DNA of 42,791 bases from DASYQD01 sp036005845 (GCA_036005845.1 DASYQD010000099.1:1-42791), one strand, 5' to 3'; numbered from the stretch's first letter, positions 16,218-24,991 are shown. Numbers and translations: made by a program. Notes: generated by a model from the letters alone, not told the origin.

Positions 16218-18209
16218 CTACGGCGCGTTCACCACCTGGGTGACCGAGCTGCTGCCGCTGGCGTTCGAGACGGTCAGCTTGACCGTGAATGGCCCCGCCG
16301 CGGAGTAGTTGTTGGACGGGTTCTGCACCGTCGAGTCGACGATGCCGTCGTTGGTGAAGTCCCATTGCCAGGTGGTGGGGCTGCCGGTCGAGGTGTCGGT
16401 GAATTGCACCGTGTGGGTTGCCGCGGCGCCGGGCGTGGCGGTGAAGCTGGCGGTAGGCGCGGTGCCCGTCGTGGGAGCGGTGTCTCCCACGCAAAGGTTC
16501 GGCGGCGGCGGATTGAGCGTGAAGGCGTTGGACAGGGTCGCTTCGCAGCCGGTGATCACGTTGCGGACCGTAATGCTGATCGGAGTGGGTCCCTGTTTCG
16601 TGCCTTGGGTCCCGTCGTGGTTGTCGTCGCAGGCGACCGTGGTGAAAGTGAACCCCCCCGGCGGTGTCGGCACCTTGACGACGACGCTCGACGAAGTGGG
16701 AGTCCCCTGGATCGATGCCGACGACCCGTCGGCGCCGCCGAACAGCACGCGCAGGGCGCTGGGGTCGAAGTTTTGCCCGCTGATAGTGACGATGGTGTCC
16801 ACGTCGCCGCCGGTCGGGATGACGCCGAGGATGAGCGGGCTGGGCGGCCCGGTGAAGGTGAAGGAAGGGCCGCTGGCGCTGGCCCCGCCTTCGATGTTGG
16901 TGACCGTGACCGCGCGCGACACCGTACCGTTGCAGGGTGGGATGTCGGTACCGGTCAGGGCGCTGGTGACGAACCTGATCTCGGTGCCCGACACCGACAG
17001 CACCTGCTGGGCGACGCCGCCAAGGGTCACCGCCACCGGTTCGTCGAAGCCGCTGCCGAAGATGGTGACCGCGGTGCCGCCGGTGAAGGGGCCGCTGCCC
17101 GGCGCGATCGAGGTGATGCGGATGGTCGAGCCGTAGGTGAACTGACCGGGCGCGTCCGAGAACGACCCGTTGGGGTTGACGACGCGCACGGTGGCGTTGA
17201 ATGGCGAGCTCAACGTCCCTGCCGCAATGTAAGGGCGGATGTCGGGAGTCAACGACTCCAGCCGGCCGCTGCTCGCGAAGTTGGTCGGCGCCTCGAGGTC
17301 GATGTTGCCGATGCGGAAGATCACCTGCGAGTCGATCGCGAAGTGGCTGCCGCTGATGACGATCGGAGTGCCGCCTTCCTGCGGCCCGGTGGTGGGCGTG
17401 AAGGTGAAGATCACCGGCGTCTCGATGTTGCCGCCGTTGGCGTAGATGAAGCCGTTGATCAGCGAGGCGGAGGACTCGTGAGTGGTGCCGATGGCGTTGG
17501 TGACGGTGATGGTGACGGGCTGGATGGCGCCGGCGGCGAGCGGGGTCGTCAGCGGCGGCGCGATGACCACCGCGCGGTTGGGCGACACCGACACCACCTG
17601 CGCATTGCTGCCGCCGAAGAGGACGCTGATGGGCGCCTCGAAGTTCTGACCGAAGAGCGACACCCGGAAGCCGCCGCTGGGATCGCCGGAGTTGGGCTCG
17701 GCGTGGTCGAGGGTGAAGACGCCGGCGATGGGCACGCCGCTCACCGCCACGGTGGCGCGGCCGATGCTCTGCTCGAGCTGGGCGGTGATGACGGCGGTGC
17801 CCGCCGTCGTCGGCGTGAAGATCACCGACGTCTCGCCGCCGATGAGCTGCGGGCAGAGGGTGGTCGTCGAGCCGCTGCAGAACGACTGGCCGGAGAGCGT
17901 GCCGCCGGTGGCGGAGACGACGATCGTCGTGCCGTCGGGCGGCGGGCTGCCGGTGCTGGCGTTGCGCACCGAGATGGTGACGCTGACGGTGGGCGTCGGC
18001 TCGCCGACGTCGGGCAGCTCGACGGCACCGGGGGTGGCGACGACGGTGATGTTCCAGGTGCCGTTGCCGACGCCGCCGCTGGGCGGCACGCCGCCGCCGC
18101 CGGTCGCCGGCGCCGTCGGCGACGACTTCGAGGAGCAGCCGGCGAGCCCCGCCGAGAGGGCGAGGGCGCCGATGGCGAAAGCAGCTTTCCAGGCTCGGGT
18201 GGTGTTCAT
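16218..18209 (-). CDS. Large lipoprotein with IPT/TIG repeats and C-terminal PKD domain
   Basis: 663 residues with a lipoprotein signal (lipobox LAGC, Cys25) and a Ser/Gly/Pro linker. A Big-like region (about 50-145) comes first. About four IPT/TIG domains follow, recognised by GxxxGGTxVTIxGxxF-type stretches (TPTTGPQEGGTPIVISG, APGSGPFTGGTAVTIFG, IPTGGDVDTIVTISGQ) and the VxFGG strands. A PKD domain (about 585-660) ends the protein, with TASFTATPGA, the WQWDFTNDG core and GPFTVKLTV. Such chains of Ig folds act as adhesive stalks or binding scaffolds on the cell surface. The gene follows the small lipoprotein gene by 31 nt, downstream of pilQ. The function is inferred from the fold and position only. 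Confidence 0.78.
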   Translation of the reverse strand: MNTTRAWKAAFAIGALALSAGLAGCSSKSSPTAPATGGGGVPPSGGVGNGTWNITVVATPGAVELPDVGEPTPTVSVTISVRNASTGSPPPDGTTIVVSATGGTLSGQSFCSGSTTTLCPQLIGGETSVIFTPTTAGTAVITAQLEQSIGRATVAVSGVPIAGVFTLDHAEPNSGDPSGGFRVSLFGQNFEAPISVLFGGSNAQVVSVSPNRAVVIAPPLTTPLAAGAIQPVTITVTNAIGTTHESSASLINGFIYANGGNIETPVIFTFTPTTGPQEGGTPIVISGSHFAIDSQVIFRIGNIDLEAPTNFASSGRLESLTPDIRPYIAAGTLSSPFNATVRVVNPNGSFSDAPGQFTYGSTIRITSIAPGSGPFTGGTAVTIFGSGFDEPVAVTLGGVAQQVLSVSGTEIRFVTSALTGTDIPPCNGTVSRAVTVTNIEGGASASGPSFTFTGPPSPLILGVIPTGGDVDTIVTISGQNFDPSALRVLFGGADGSSASIQGTPTSSSVVVKVPTPPGGFTFTTVACDDNHDGTQGTKQGPTPISITVRNVITGCEATLSNAFTLNPPPPNLCVGDTAPTTGTAPTASFTATPGAAATHTVQFTDTSTGSPTTWQWDFTNDGIVDSTVQNPSNNYSAAGPFTVKLTVSNASGSSSVTQVVNAP

Positions 18210-18240
18210 GGCTGTGGCTCGCTTGCTGTGGTCGGCCGCA

Positions 18241-18795
18241 TCAGGAATGGAAGTCGAGGGCGAAGCGCACCGGGTTGGTGCTGACTTCGTCGCCGCTCAA
18301 GGTCTTGCCGAAGAAGGTGAGCTCGAGCTCGAGCTTGATGAACGGAGAGCCGGTCTCCTTGTCGAAGCCGCCGTTGATCGCCAGCAGGTCCGAGAGCGGG
18401 ACGTTGCGCAGCTGGTCGGGACCCATCAACGTCAAGTCGTTGATGGTGTCGTTGCCGCCCTGCGGGACGTTGCCGAAGATGCCGTCGGTCAACGGCCGCG
18501 GTACGCGGGTGCCGGTGTCGGCGCGGCGGTAGCGCACCTGATAGCTCTTGAGCTCGACGTCCATCAGGCCGCTGGTCGGCGCGCTGGGATTGAGCACGAC
18601 GTTCTGGAGGGTGATCGAGTCGGCCTGCACGTACAGGTGGTCGTTGACGCTCACCGGGATGGTGATGTTGCCGAGCTCGTAGTCGGAGACGGTGAGCAGC
18701 ACGCCCCCGGTGTCGGTGCGGTCGGTGCGCGCCTCGCAGGAGAGCAGCCCGACCATCATCGCGCCGAGCAGAACGGAACGGACGAGCCTGTGCAT
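18241..18795 (-). CDS. Small lipoprotein of unknown function downstream of pilQ
   Basis: 184 residues with a lipoprotein signal (MHRLVRSVLLGAMMVGLLSC, Cys20). I chose ATG 18795, which has AAAGGA upstream. An ATG at 18819 overlaps the pilQ stop (ATGA) and would add eight residues. The mature protein is rich in beta-strand-like stretches (GGVLLTVSDYELGN, ADSITLQNVVLNP, LMDVELKSYQVRYRRAD, IKLELELTFFGKTLSG). It looks like one beta-sandwich domain. I recognise no family. The tight spacing after pilQ suggests a role linked to the secretin, such as assembly or outer-membrane placement; this is inference. Confidence 0.7.
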   Translation of the reverse strand: MHRLVRSVLLGAMMVGLLSCEARTDRTDTGGVLLTVSDYELGNITIPVSVNDHLYVQADSITLQNVVLNPSAPTSGLMDVELKSYQVRYRRADTGTRVPRPLTDGIFGNVPQGGNDTINDLTLMGPDQLRNVPLSDLLAINGGFDKETGSPFIKLELELTFFGKTLSGDEVSTNPVRFALDFHS

Positions 18796-18815
18796 GGCTT
18801 TTCCTTTCTCGACTT

Positions 18816-21440
18816 TCATAGCTTGATCACCCGCGGCGTGATGAAGATCAGCAACTCCTCGTTGGCGTTGCTGCGGCGGCGGTTGCGGAACAGGTGACCG
18901 AGGATGGGGATGTCGGCGAGGCCGGGCACGCGGTCCTGGCCCTGGTCGCTGGTGACCTTGTAGATGCCGCCGATGACGGTGGTGCCGCCGTCGCGGACGA
19001 TGACGCGCGTGCGCGCCTCCTTGGTGGCGATCGGGGCGTTGGTGGCGCCCTGGATGGCGAAGGCGAGCTGCGGCTCGCGCTTCTGCACCGCGATGTCCAT
19101 CAGCACGGTGCCGTCGGAGGTGACGTGCGGCGTGACGTCGAGGCGCAGGGTGGCATTGATGAACTGCACGGTGACGGTGTTGTTGGCCACCGTCTGCACC
19201 GGGATCTGCAGGCCGCTCTGGATGCTGGCGGCGACGTTGTTGAGCGTCGCCACCTTGGGCGCCGAGAGGATGTTGACGAGGCCCTCGTTCTCCGCCGCCT
19301 GCAGCGTGGCGTCGAGGTTGAAGGTGTTGAGGACGTTGCCCAGGTTCAGGTGGAGGAAGCCGTTGTTGCCGCCGGTGAGCAAGTTCACTTCGCCGCGACC
19401 GGAGGCGTTGTTGGGGAACACCAGGCCGGTGGTGTTGCCGTGAGCGGCGTCGGCGATGCCGTCGAAGTTCCAGGCGACGCCGAGCGTGCGGTTGTACTGC
19501 TTGGTGGTCTCGACGATGCGCGCCTCGATCATCACCTGCGGCTCGGGCACGTCGACCTGGTCGATGACGTCGAGCACGGTGTTCATGAACTCGGGCAGCT
19601 CTTTGATGATCAGCGTGTTGGTGCGCGCGTCGACCACCACCGAGCCGCGCGCCGAGAGGATGCTCGCCGAGCCGCTGCGCAGCAGGCTGGCGATCTCCTG
19701 CGCTTGCGCGTAGCTGATGCGCTTGAGCACGGTGCGCAGGGGCACGGCCAGCGCGGCGGCGGCGTGCTGCGCCGCCTCGGCCTGCGCCTCCTCGTTGAGC
19801 TTGCTGCGCGGCGCGATGCGCATGATGTTGCCGTCGAGCTCGTACCAGAGGTCGTTGGTCTTGAGGATGATCTCGAGCGCCTGGTCCCAGGGCACCTGGT
19901 CGAGCTCGACCGTCACCGGGCCGCTGACGCCCGGCTGGATCACCATGTTGAGGCCGGCGATCTTGGCGAAGGTGCGCAGCACCTCCTTGATGTCGGCGTC
20001 GCGCAGGCTGAAGTTGATCGGCTCGCCGACGTAGACCTTCTTGCCGGTGCCCAGCTCGCGAGCGGCGAAGTTGGGCGACGGCGTCGCCACGGTCTGCGCC
20101 GGCGTCGTCGGCACCACGTCCTGCACCTCGACCGCCTCGACGGAGCCGACGTCGCTGGGCTCGACGCCGGCGGGCGGCCGCGGCGGCGCGGCGGCCGCGG
20201 GCGTCGCCGCCACCTCGGTACCGCGGCCGGTGATCTCGACGCGTGGAGCCGGAACCGCAGCGGGAGGCGCGGCGGGCGCCGGCGCGGGAGGCGTCGCGGC
20301 CATCTCTACCGGCGCGGGAGCGCTCGGCGCCGGAGCGGCGGCTGCCGGCTCGGCCCACGTGGCCGGCGGGCTGGTGCCGGCGACCGCCGCGGGCTCGGCG
20401 GCCGGCGTCGGCGGCGCGACCGGTTCCTCCGACGCTCCGAGCCGAGCGGCGCTGCCGTCGAAGCTGACGACGAGACCGGCGCCGGTCGACTGCAGGTGCG
20501 GCACCACGTCCGCCGAGAGATCGAGGACGACGCGCGACACCGCCGGCTGCGACTTGAACTGCGCGATGCGCACCCGCGCCAGAGGATCGCCGGTGCCGGG
20601 CACCGTGGCGCGCGGCGCCGCGTTGGTGACGCCTTGCAGGTCGATGACGAAGCGCGCGGGATCGGCGAGCTGGAAGGTCGAGTAGGCGAAGTCGCCGTCA
20701 CCCTGGATGCGCACCTGCGGGCCGCGCGGTCCGCTCTCGACGACGACGTCCTCGAGACGCGTGGCGGCGACGCCCGCTGGCGCCGGGGCGACGTACGGCG
20801 ACTCCGGCGTGCCGGCGGGCGAAGGCACGGCGGCCGTCGTCTCCATCGGCCTGCTCGGCGCCGGAGCGGGAGCGACCGGCGCCGGCGGCGCGGCGGCCGG
20901 CGGCGGCGCGGCGGCGATGGGGGCCACCGGCACCGGCTCCGAGGCCTCGGCCATGGTGGCGGCGCCGCTGCCGGCCGGAACGAGCGTGAGCAGCAGGCCG
21001 TTGCCGTTGGAGACCAGGTTGTGCTCGGTCTCGCCCTCGGTGGCGATCACCAGCCGGGTGAGCGGCCGCTCGCCGCTGTCGACCTGGCGCACCGACACCG
21101 ACCGCAGGAGTCCGCCCTCGGGGCCGAGGTCGGCGACGCCGGGCGCCATCGTGCTGTTGGGCAGCTCGAGCACCAGCCGGCCCTCGCTGTCGCGGTACTG
21201 CGTCCATACCAGCGGCGCCGTGGCCTGCAGCTCGAGCCGCACGCCGGGAGCCGCCTCGCGCGCTTGCAGCGAGGTGATCTGCGCCGGGGCGGCCTGCTCG
21301 GCCCGGGCGGCCGCGGCCGGCGCGGCGGAGGGCGCGGGCGCGCTCTTCGACCTCGAGGCGCAGCCGAGAAGCAGCGCAACGGCCAGCGGCGCGAGCGCGG
21401 CTCGGCCGACCCAGCCTCTCCTAGAACGACCATTCCCCAT
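18816..21440 (-). CDS. pilQ: Type IV pilus secretin PilQ
   Basis: 874 residues from ATG 21440, preceded by a GGGAGG ribosome site; an upstream in-frame GTG is less likely. The signal peptide ends in a possible lipobox (ALLLGC). Two AMIN domains, which bind peptidoglycan, lie near 60-155 and 225-325, with Ala/Pro-rich linkers. An N0/STN-type domain follows (about 470-545, KVYVGEPINFSLRDADIKEVLRTFAKIAGLN). The rest is an N1-type domain and the secretin beta-barrel, with VPILGHLFRNRRR and the C-terminal ELLIFITPRVI. PilQ forms the outer-membrane gate for the pilus. It lies directly after pilMNOP, in the canonical order. Confidence 0.94.
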   Translation of the reverse strand: MGNGRSRRGWVGRAALAPLAVALLLGCASRSKSAPAPSAAPAAAARAEQAAPAQITSLQAREAAPGVRLELQATAPLVWTQYRDSEGRLVLELPNSTMAPGVADLGPEGGLLRSVSVRQVDSGERPLTRLVIATEGETEHNLVSNGNGLLLTLVPAGSGAATMAEASEPVPVAPIAAAPPPAAAPPAPVAPAPAPSRPMETTAAVPSPAGTPESPYVAPAPAGVAATRLEDVVVESGPRGPQVRIQGDGDFAYSTFQLADPARFVIDLQGVTNAAPRATVPGTGDPLARVRIAQFKSQPAVSRVVLDLSADVVPHLQSTGAGLVVSFDGSAARLGASEEPVAPPTPAAEPAAVAGTSPPATWAEPAAAAPAPSAPAPVEMAATPPAPAPAAPPAAVPAPRVEITGRGTEVAATPAAAAPPRPPAGVEPSDVGSVEAVEVQDVVPTTPAQTVATPSPNFAARELGTGKKVYVGEPINFSLRDADIKEVLRTFAKIAGLNMVIQPGVSGPVTVELDQVPWDQALEIILKTNDLWYELDGNIMRIAPRSKLNEEAQAEAAQHAAAALAVPLRTVLKRISYAQAQEIASLLRSGSASILSARGSVVVDARTNTLIIKELPEFMNTVLDVIDQVDVPEPQVMIEARIVETTKQYNRTLGVAWNFDGIADAAHGNTTGLVFPNNASGRGEVNLLTGGNNGFLHLNLGNVLNTFNLDATLQAAENEGLVNILSAPKVATLNNVAASIQSGLQIPVQTVANNTVTVQFINATLRLDVTPHVTSDGTVLMDIAVQKREPQLAFAIQGATNAPIATKEARTRVIVRDGGTTVIGGIYKVTSDQGQDRVPGLADIPILGHLFRNRRRSNANEELLIFITPRVIKL

Positions 21441-21460
21441 GACGCTGCCTCCCTCCCGGC

Positions 21461-21994
21461 TCACGGCTCCGGGTTGAGCTTCTTGACCACCTCGCGGAAC
21501 GGCTTGATGACGCTCGGATCGTTGACCACCTGCTTGAAGGTGACCTCGCCGGGTGCGATCGAGACGACCTCGCCGTCGTAGAGCTGATCGCCCTCCTGAA
21601 TGAGATAACTCTTGTCCTTGTCCGATGCCTGCACCTGGGCGAACGTGCGCCCCTGCATGCGGAAGATGCCCTTGACCGAGATCTCGTCGATGAGCATGCC
21701 GGGCACGCCTTCGGGTCGCTGCTGCGGCGCTTCCTTGAGCTGGTTGCGCTGCAGCAGCGAGACGAACGGATCGCGGCGCCCCGCCGGGTCGTAGCTGTAG
21801 CCCTCGCCGGCCAGCACTTCCTCCTCGCCGGCGAGGATCTGGTCGATCGTCTGCTCGTCGGCGGCGGCGCTCTCGCCGCCCTGGCCGGGCGCGGGCGTCG
21901 GCGACGGCTGCTGCGCACGCGCCGGAAGTGCAGACGCGGCGATGACGAGGACGGCGAAGAGCGCGGGGGTGGCGAGTCGCGGGTGCTTGCTCAT
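21461..21994 (-). CDS. pilP: Type IV pilus assembly protein PilP
   Basis: 177 residues. A signal peptide (MSKHPRLATPALFAVLVIAASALPARA) lacks a lipobox Cys, although PilP is a lipoprotein in many species. A flexible Pro/Glu-rich region follows, and then the PilP beta-domain (about 70-170) with RRDPFVSLL, MLIDEISVKGIFRMQGRTFAQVQASD, YLIQEGDQLYDGEVVSI and the closing VTFKQVV. PilP links the PilN/PilO inner-membrane platform to PilQ. The gene sits 20 nt after pilO and about 20 nt before pilQ. Confidence 0.9.
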   Translation of the reverse strand: MSKHPRLATPALFAVLVIAASALPARAQQPSPTPAPGQGGESAAADEQTIDQILAGEEEVLAGEGYSYDPAGRRDPFVSLLQRNQLKEAPQQRPEGVPGMLIDEISVKGIFRMQGRTFAQVQASDKDKSYLIQEGDQLYDGEVVSIAPGEVTFKQVVNDPSVIKPFREVVKKLNPEP

Positions 21995-22013
21995 GGTGGG
22001 TCTCCGGCCGGCC

Positions 22014-22670
22014 TCAGCCCTCCGGCGCGCTGGCCGATCCCGGGCGCTTGACCATCGGCCGGGCCGCCGGCGCCGCCGCTGCGCCTGCGGCCGGCGCCGC
22101 CTCCTCTTCCTCGCGGTAGACGAAGGTCTTGGCCGTGAAGGCGGCGCTGATCGAGTGCCCCTGGTTGGCGGCGGGGTCGATGGCGTTCACGTTGAGGTCG
22201 TCGACGTTGATGATGCGCGAGAAGCGGCCGATGCGGTCGTAGAAGAGCGCCAGGTTGTGGTAGGTGCCCTGGAGCTGGATCTGGATCGGCCACTCGCTGT
22301 AGAAGTCCTGGTCGGTCAGGTTGCCCGGCGTGATGCGCAGGATGTCGAGGTCGCCCTGCTCGGCGAGCGCGCGCAGGCGGCGCAGCAGGTCCTCGGTGTT
22401 GAGGCGCGCCGGCAGGATGCGCAGCAGCTTGTCGAGCTCGAGCTCGAGCCGCCGAACCTCTTCGCGGAACTGGGGCAGCCGCTGCTTGGCGGCGCGGCCT
22501 TCCTGGATCTTGCCCTGCAGCTCGGACAGCTTCGCGTCCTGCCCCGCGATCTGGTCCTTCATCGGGCCGAAGGCGCGCCACCAGGCGAGCCCGAAGAGCA
22601 CGACCGCCACGCCCACGCCGACGCCGAGGCCGACGTACCAGGGCCTGTCCTTCAGCGCCGCGATCGCCAT
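22014..22670 (-). CDS. pilO: Type IV pilus assembly protein PilO
   Basis: 218 residues. A short cytoplasmic start is followed by one membrane helix (about 13-31) and a coiled coil (DQIAGQDAKLSELQGKIQEG through LELELDKLLRILP). The periplasmic ferredoxin-like domain is typical of PilO, with IQLQGTYHNLALFYDRIGRFSRIINVDDL. A charged and Ala-rich tail ends the protein. PilO pairs with PilN in the inner membrane. The 83 nt between pilN and pilO contain a 24-nt imperfect tandem repeat. Confidence 0.9.
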   Translation of the reverse strand: MAIAALKDRPWYVGLGVGVGVAVVLFGLAWWRAFGPMKDQIAGQDAKLSELQGKIQEGRAAKQRLPQFREEVRRLELELDKLLRILPARLNTEDLLRRLRALAEQGDLDILRITPGNLTDQDFYSEWPIQIQLQGTYHNLALFYDRIGRFSRIINVDDLNVNAIDPAANQGHSISAAFTAKTFVYREEEEAAPAAGAAAAPAARPMVKRPGSASAPEG

Positions 22671-22689
22671 TCAGGGCTCCCTTCCAATT

Positions 22690-22737
22690 CCGGCTACGGC
22701 CAACGGATGCAATCCGGCTTCGGCCAACGGAAGCAGG
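22690..22737. repeat. Two-copy 24-nt tandem repeat between pilN and pilO
   Basis: Units begin at 22690 and 22714; 20 of 24 positions agree. The shared core is ccggct(a/t)cggccaacgga. It sits just downstream of the pilN stop, in the only larger gap of the pil operon. Confidence 0.6.
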
Positions 22738-22753
22738 TACGGCCGGCTCACGT

Positions 22754-23386
22754 TCAGGTACCGGCCGGCGGTGCCGCGGCGGCGGCCGGCGCCTCTCCCG
22801 TCGCCGGCTGCTGGGCGGCGGGCGGCTCGGCGATGGAGAAGTTGAAGGTGATGGTGAAGGCGTAGACGGGCCCTTGCTTGCTGGTATCGCGCAGGCGCGG
22901 CTCCTGGAACTCGGGCACCTTGCCGAGGTTCTCGATGAAGGCCGCGATCTGGTTGGTGTTGAACGCCTTGCCCCGCAGCTCGATGTTGTTGGCCTGCAGC
23001 GTCATGGCGTCGAGCCAGAGCAGCTCGGGCAGCGCGTTGGAGATCTGGTCCATGATCCGCACCGGCCCCCACTGCTTGCGCTTGAGGTCGTTGATGATGT
23101 TGATCTTGTGCTCGAGCTTCTCCTTCTTGACCTTGTAGTCCTCGACCTCCTGGAGGACCTGCTGCAGCTCGTCGACCTCCTTCTGCGCCACCGCGATCGC
23201 CTGGTCGCGCTCGCGGATCTCGCCGCGCAGGTACCACCAGTAGCCGGCGATCAGCGCCGCGCCGACGACCAGGGCGAGCAGGAACAGCCCCTCGGAGAGC
23301 GTCAGCCCGGCGATGCCGAGCCGCTCCTTGGTCTTGCGGGAGACGACCGGGCGCCTGCCCTCGGAGACGAGGTTGATCTTGATCAT
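22754..23386 (-). CDS. pilN: Type IV pilus assembly protein PilN
   Basis: 210 residues. The N-terminus (MIKINLVSEGRRPV) is the conserved segment that inserts into PilM. A membrane helix (about 30-52) and a long coiled coil (EIRERDQAIAVAQKEVDELQ onward) follow. The periplasmic PilN domain includes WLDAMTLQANNIELRGKAFN and a Glu-Phe-Gln-Glu region near the end. The C-terminal tail is Ala/Pro-rich. PilN forms heterodimers with PilO. It starts 4 nt after the pilM stop codon. Confidence 0.92.
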   Translation of the reverse strand: MIKINLVSEGRRPVVSRKTKERLGIAGLTLSEGLFLLALVVGAALIAGYWWYLRGEIRERDQAIAVAQKEVDELQQVLQEVEDYKVKKEKLEHKINIINDLKRKQWGPVRIMDQISNALPELLWLDAMTLQANNIELRGKAFNTNQIAAFIENLGKVPEFQEPRLRDTSKQGPVYAFTITFNFSIAEPPAAQQPATGEAPAAAAAPPAGT

Positions 23387-23390
23387 GGCG

Positions 23391-24449
23391 CTACTCCCCG
23401 ACCTTGCGGATGGCGAGGCCGACCGTCACCGCCAGCATCGGCGCCACCGAGCGCAGCCACTCGACGTCGAAGTCGGACTCGCGCACCTGCACGCGGCGGA
23501 AGGGGTCCATCAGCTCGACCGGCACGCCGAACCGCTCGCGCAGGATCTGCAGCAGGTTGGGGGTGAGCGCGCAGCCGCCGGAGACGACCAGCTCGTCGAC
23601 CGGCCCCTCGGCCGAGGTGGCGGCGAAGAAGTCGAAGGTCTTCTGGATCTCCGAGGCGAGCTCGGCGGAGACGGCGTCGAGCACGGGGCGCGCCTCGGTC
23701 GTCGAGTAGCGGTCGACGCTGCCGCCGCGCTTCAAGGTCTCCGCCTGGTCGTAGGAGAGGTTGTACTCGCGCTGCAGCGCCTCGGAGAACTGGTTGCCGC
23801 CGAAGGAGATGTCGCGCCAGAAGACGCTCTGGCCGCGGGAGACGACGTTGATGTTGGTGACCGCGGCGCCCATGTTGACCAGCGCCACCACCTTGAGCGG
23901 ATCGAGGTCGTAGTTGACCTCGTAGCAGTTCTGCACCGCGAAGGCGTCGACGTCGACCAGCGCCGGGTTGCGGCCCGCCTGGCTGATCACCGACATGTAG
24001 TCGTTGACCTTGTCGCGCTTGACGGCGACCAGCAGCACGTCCATCTGCCCCTCGCCGGGCGGGGTGTCGGAGAGCACCACGTAGTCGAGGCGCACGTCGT
24101 TGATGTCGAAGGGGATGTACTGCTCGGCCTCCCACTGGATCGACTCGGCGAGCTCCTCTTGCGACATCGCCGGCACTTGGATCTTCTTGATGATCACCGA
24201 GTGGCCGGAGAGCGAGGTGGCGTAGTTGGGGTTCTTGACCTTGGCCTGGTCGTTGAGCTTGTGGATGGCGTCGACGACGAGCGAGGAGTCCATGATCGAA
24301 CCGTCGACGATGGCTTCGGGGGAGAGGCCCTCGACGGCCACCTTCTGTACCTGGAAGGAGCCCTTGCGCTCGCGCAGCTCGACGAGCTTCACCGCGGAGC
24401 TGCCGATGTCGAGGCCGACGACGCCCTTGGCGCGCGCGAATAGCGCCAC
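23391..24449 (-). CDS. pilM: Type IV pilus assembly ATPase-like protein PilM
   Basis: 352 residues from GTG 24449. This start was chosen because the conserved N-terminus (VALFARAKGVVGLDIGSSAVKLVEL) begins there; a TTG at 24488 is possible. It is an actin-fold protein of the FtsA/PilM type. It has the phosphate-1 loop GLDIGSSAVKL, the phosphate-2 region VALVNMGAAVTNINVV, and the adenosine loop VDELVVSGGCAL. PilM lies on the cytoplasmic face and binds the PilN tail. It heads the pilMNOPQ operon, with a good promoter about 70-100 nt upstream. Confidence 0.93.
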   Translation of the reverse strand: MALFARAKGVVGLDIGSSAVKLVELRERKGSFQVQKVAVEGLSPEAIVDGSIMDSSLVVDAIHKLNDQAKVKNPNYATSLSGHSVIIKKIQVPAMSQEELAESIQWEAEQYIPFDINDVRLDYVVLSDTPPGEGQMDVLLVAVKRDKVNDYMSVISQAGRNPALVDVDAFAVQNCYEVNYDLDPLKVVALVNMGAAVTNINVVSRGQSVFWRDISFGGNQFSEALQREYNLSYDQAETLKRGGSVDRYSTTEARPVLDAVSAELASEIQKTFDFFAATSAEGPVDELVVSGGCALTPNLLQILRERFGVPVELMDPFRRVQVRESDFDVEWLRSVAPMLAVTVGLAIRKVGE

Positions 24450-24517
24450 GGGACTAATGCCCCCCCAAGACCGCTGTAGGCATGGCAATTAGCTCCACGC
24501 AGTTCAAATTTTGCTGG

Positions 24518-24547
24518 AGCGTAACAGGGTTCTTCTTTGGGTGTCAA
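24518..24547 (-). promoter_or_regulatory. Promoter of the pilMNOPQ operon
   Basis: On the minus strand, a perfect TTGACA (24547-24542) is followed after 18 nt by TACGCT (24523-24518), with TGT just before it (extended -10). The leader to GTG 24449 would be about 60 nt. This is one of the two best sigma-70-type promoters in the window. Confidence 0.65.
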
Positions 24548-24621
24548 GGCAACAGAGCACACAGTGAAGTGCGGCACACCACACATTCTGCAAGGTTTAG
24601 CAGCCGCGAGAAGGCTGCGCC

Positions 24622-24651
24622 TTGCCCTTCGCGGCGGCTCTCTGCTACCCT
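24622..24651 (+). promoter_or_regulatory. Promoter of rpmB
   Basis: TTGCCC (24622-24627) and TACCCT (24646-24651) are separated by 18 nt, with an extended TGC before the -10. A 6-bp inverted repeat (GCAGCC 24600-24605, GGCTGC 24613-24618) lies just upstream. The leader to the ATG is about 60 nt. Confidence 0.5.
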
Positions 24652-24721
24652 TGCGCGCCCGCGCCGACGCCTCCTCAGCGGAGCGCGCTCCCCCGTCAGA
24701 ACGAGTGGAAGGATACGAGCC

Positions 24722-24946
24722 ATGGCAAAGCACTGCGACATCTGCGGCAAGACCACCGTGCACGGCCAGCAGGTGAGCCACGCCCACAACGTCACCAAGC
24801 GCACCTGGGAACCCAACCTCCAGAGCGTGCGCGCCAAGGTGGGCGGCGGCACGCGCCGCCTGCGCGTCTGCACCCGCTGCCTGCGCGCCGGGAAGGTGCA
24901 GAAGCCGCCGGTGCGCCGTTGGGAGGCCGAGGAGACGACGACCTAG
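24722..24946 (+). CDS. rpmB: 50S ribosomal protein L28, zinc-ribbon form
   Basis: 74 residues with a GGAAGGA ribosome site before the ATG. L28 signatures are MAKHCDICGK, HAHNVTKRTWEPNLQSVR and the RLRVCTRCLRAGKV end. Four cysteines (5, 8, 50, 53) form the zinc-binding CxxC pairs of the C-plus type of L28. It belongs to the large ribosomal subunit. It is a single gene, divergent from pilM and convergent with rel. Confidence 0.95.
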   Translation: MAKHCDICGKTTVHGQQVSHAHNVTKRTWEPNLQSVRAKVGGGTRRLRVCTRCLRAGKVQKPPVRRWEAEETTT

Positions 24947-24957
24947 GTCGTTTCGGT

Positions 24958-24979
24958 GGCTGCGGCAGTGGCCGCGGCC
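24958..24979. terminator. Hairpin between convergent rpmB and rel
   Basis: A 9-bp GC stem with one G-U pair (24958-24966 with 24971-24979) and a 4-nt loop lies in the 45-nt gap between two convergent stop codons. There is no T-tract, so it could act as a bidirectional factor-assisted terminator. Weak evidence. Confidence 0.3.
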
Positions 24980-24991
24980 GCTCACTCCTCC

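Noticed and set aside
18894..21581. 895-codon open frame opposite pilQ
   Set aside because: Antisense shadow caused by high GC; low-complexity translation, no motif.
24600..24618. Small inverted repeat upstream of rpmB as an autoregulatory leader
   Set aside because: It lies upstream of the predicted -35 box, so it would not be in the transcript; 6 bp is weak.
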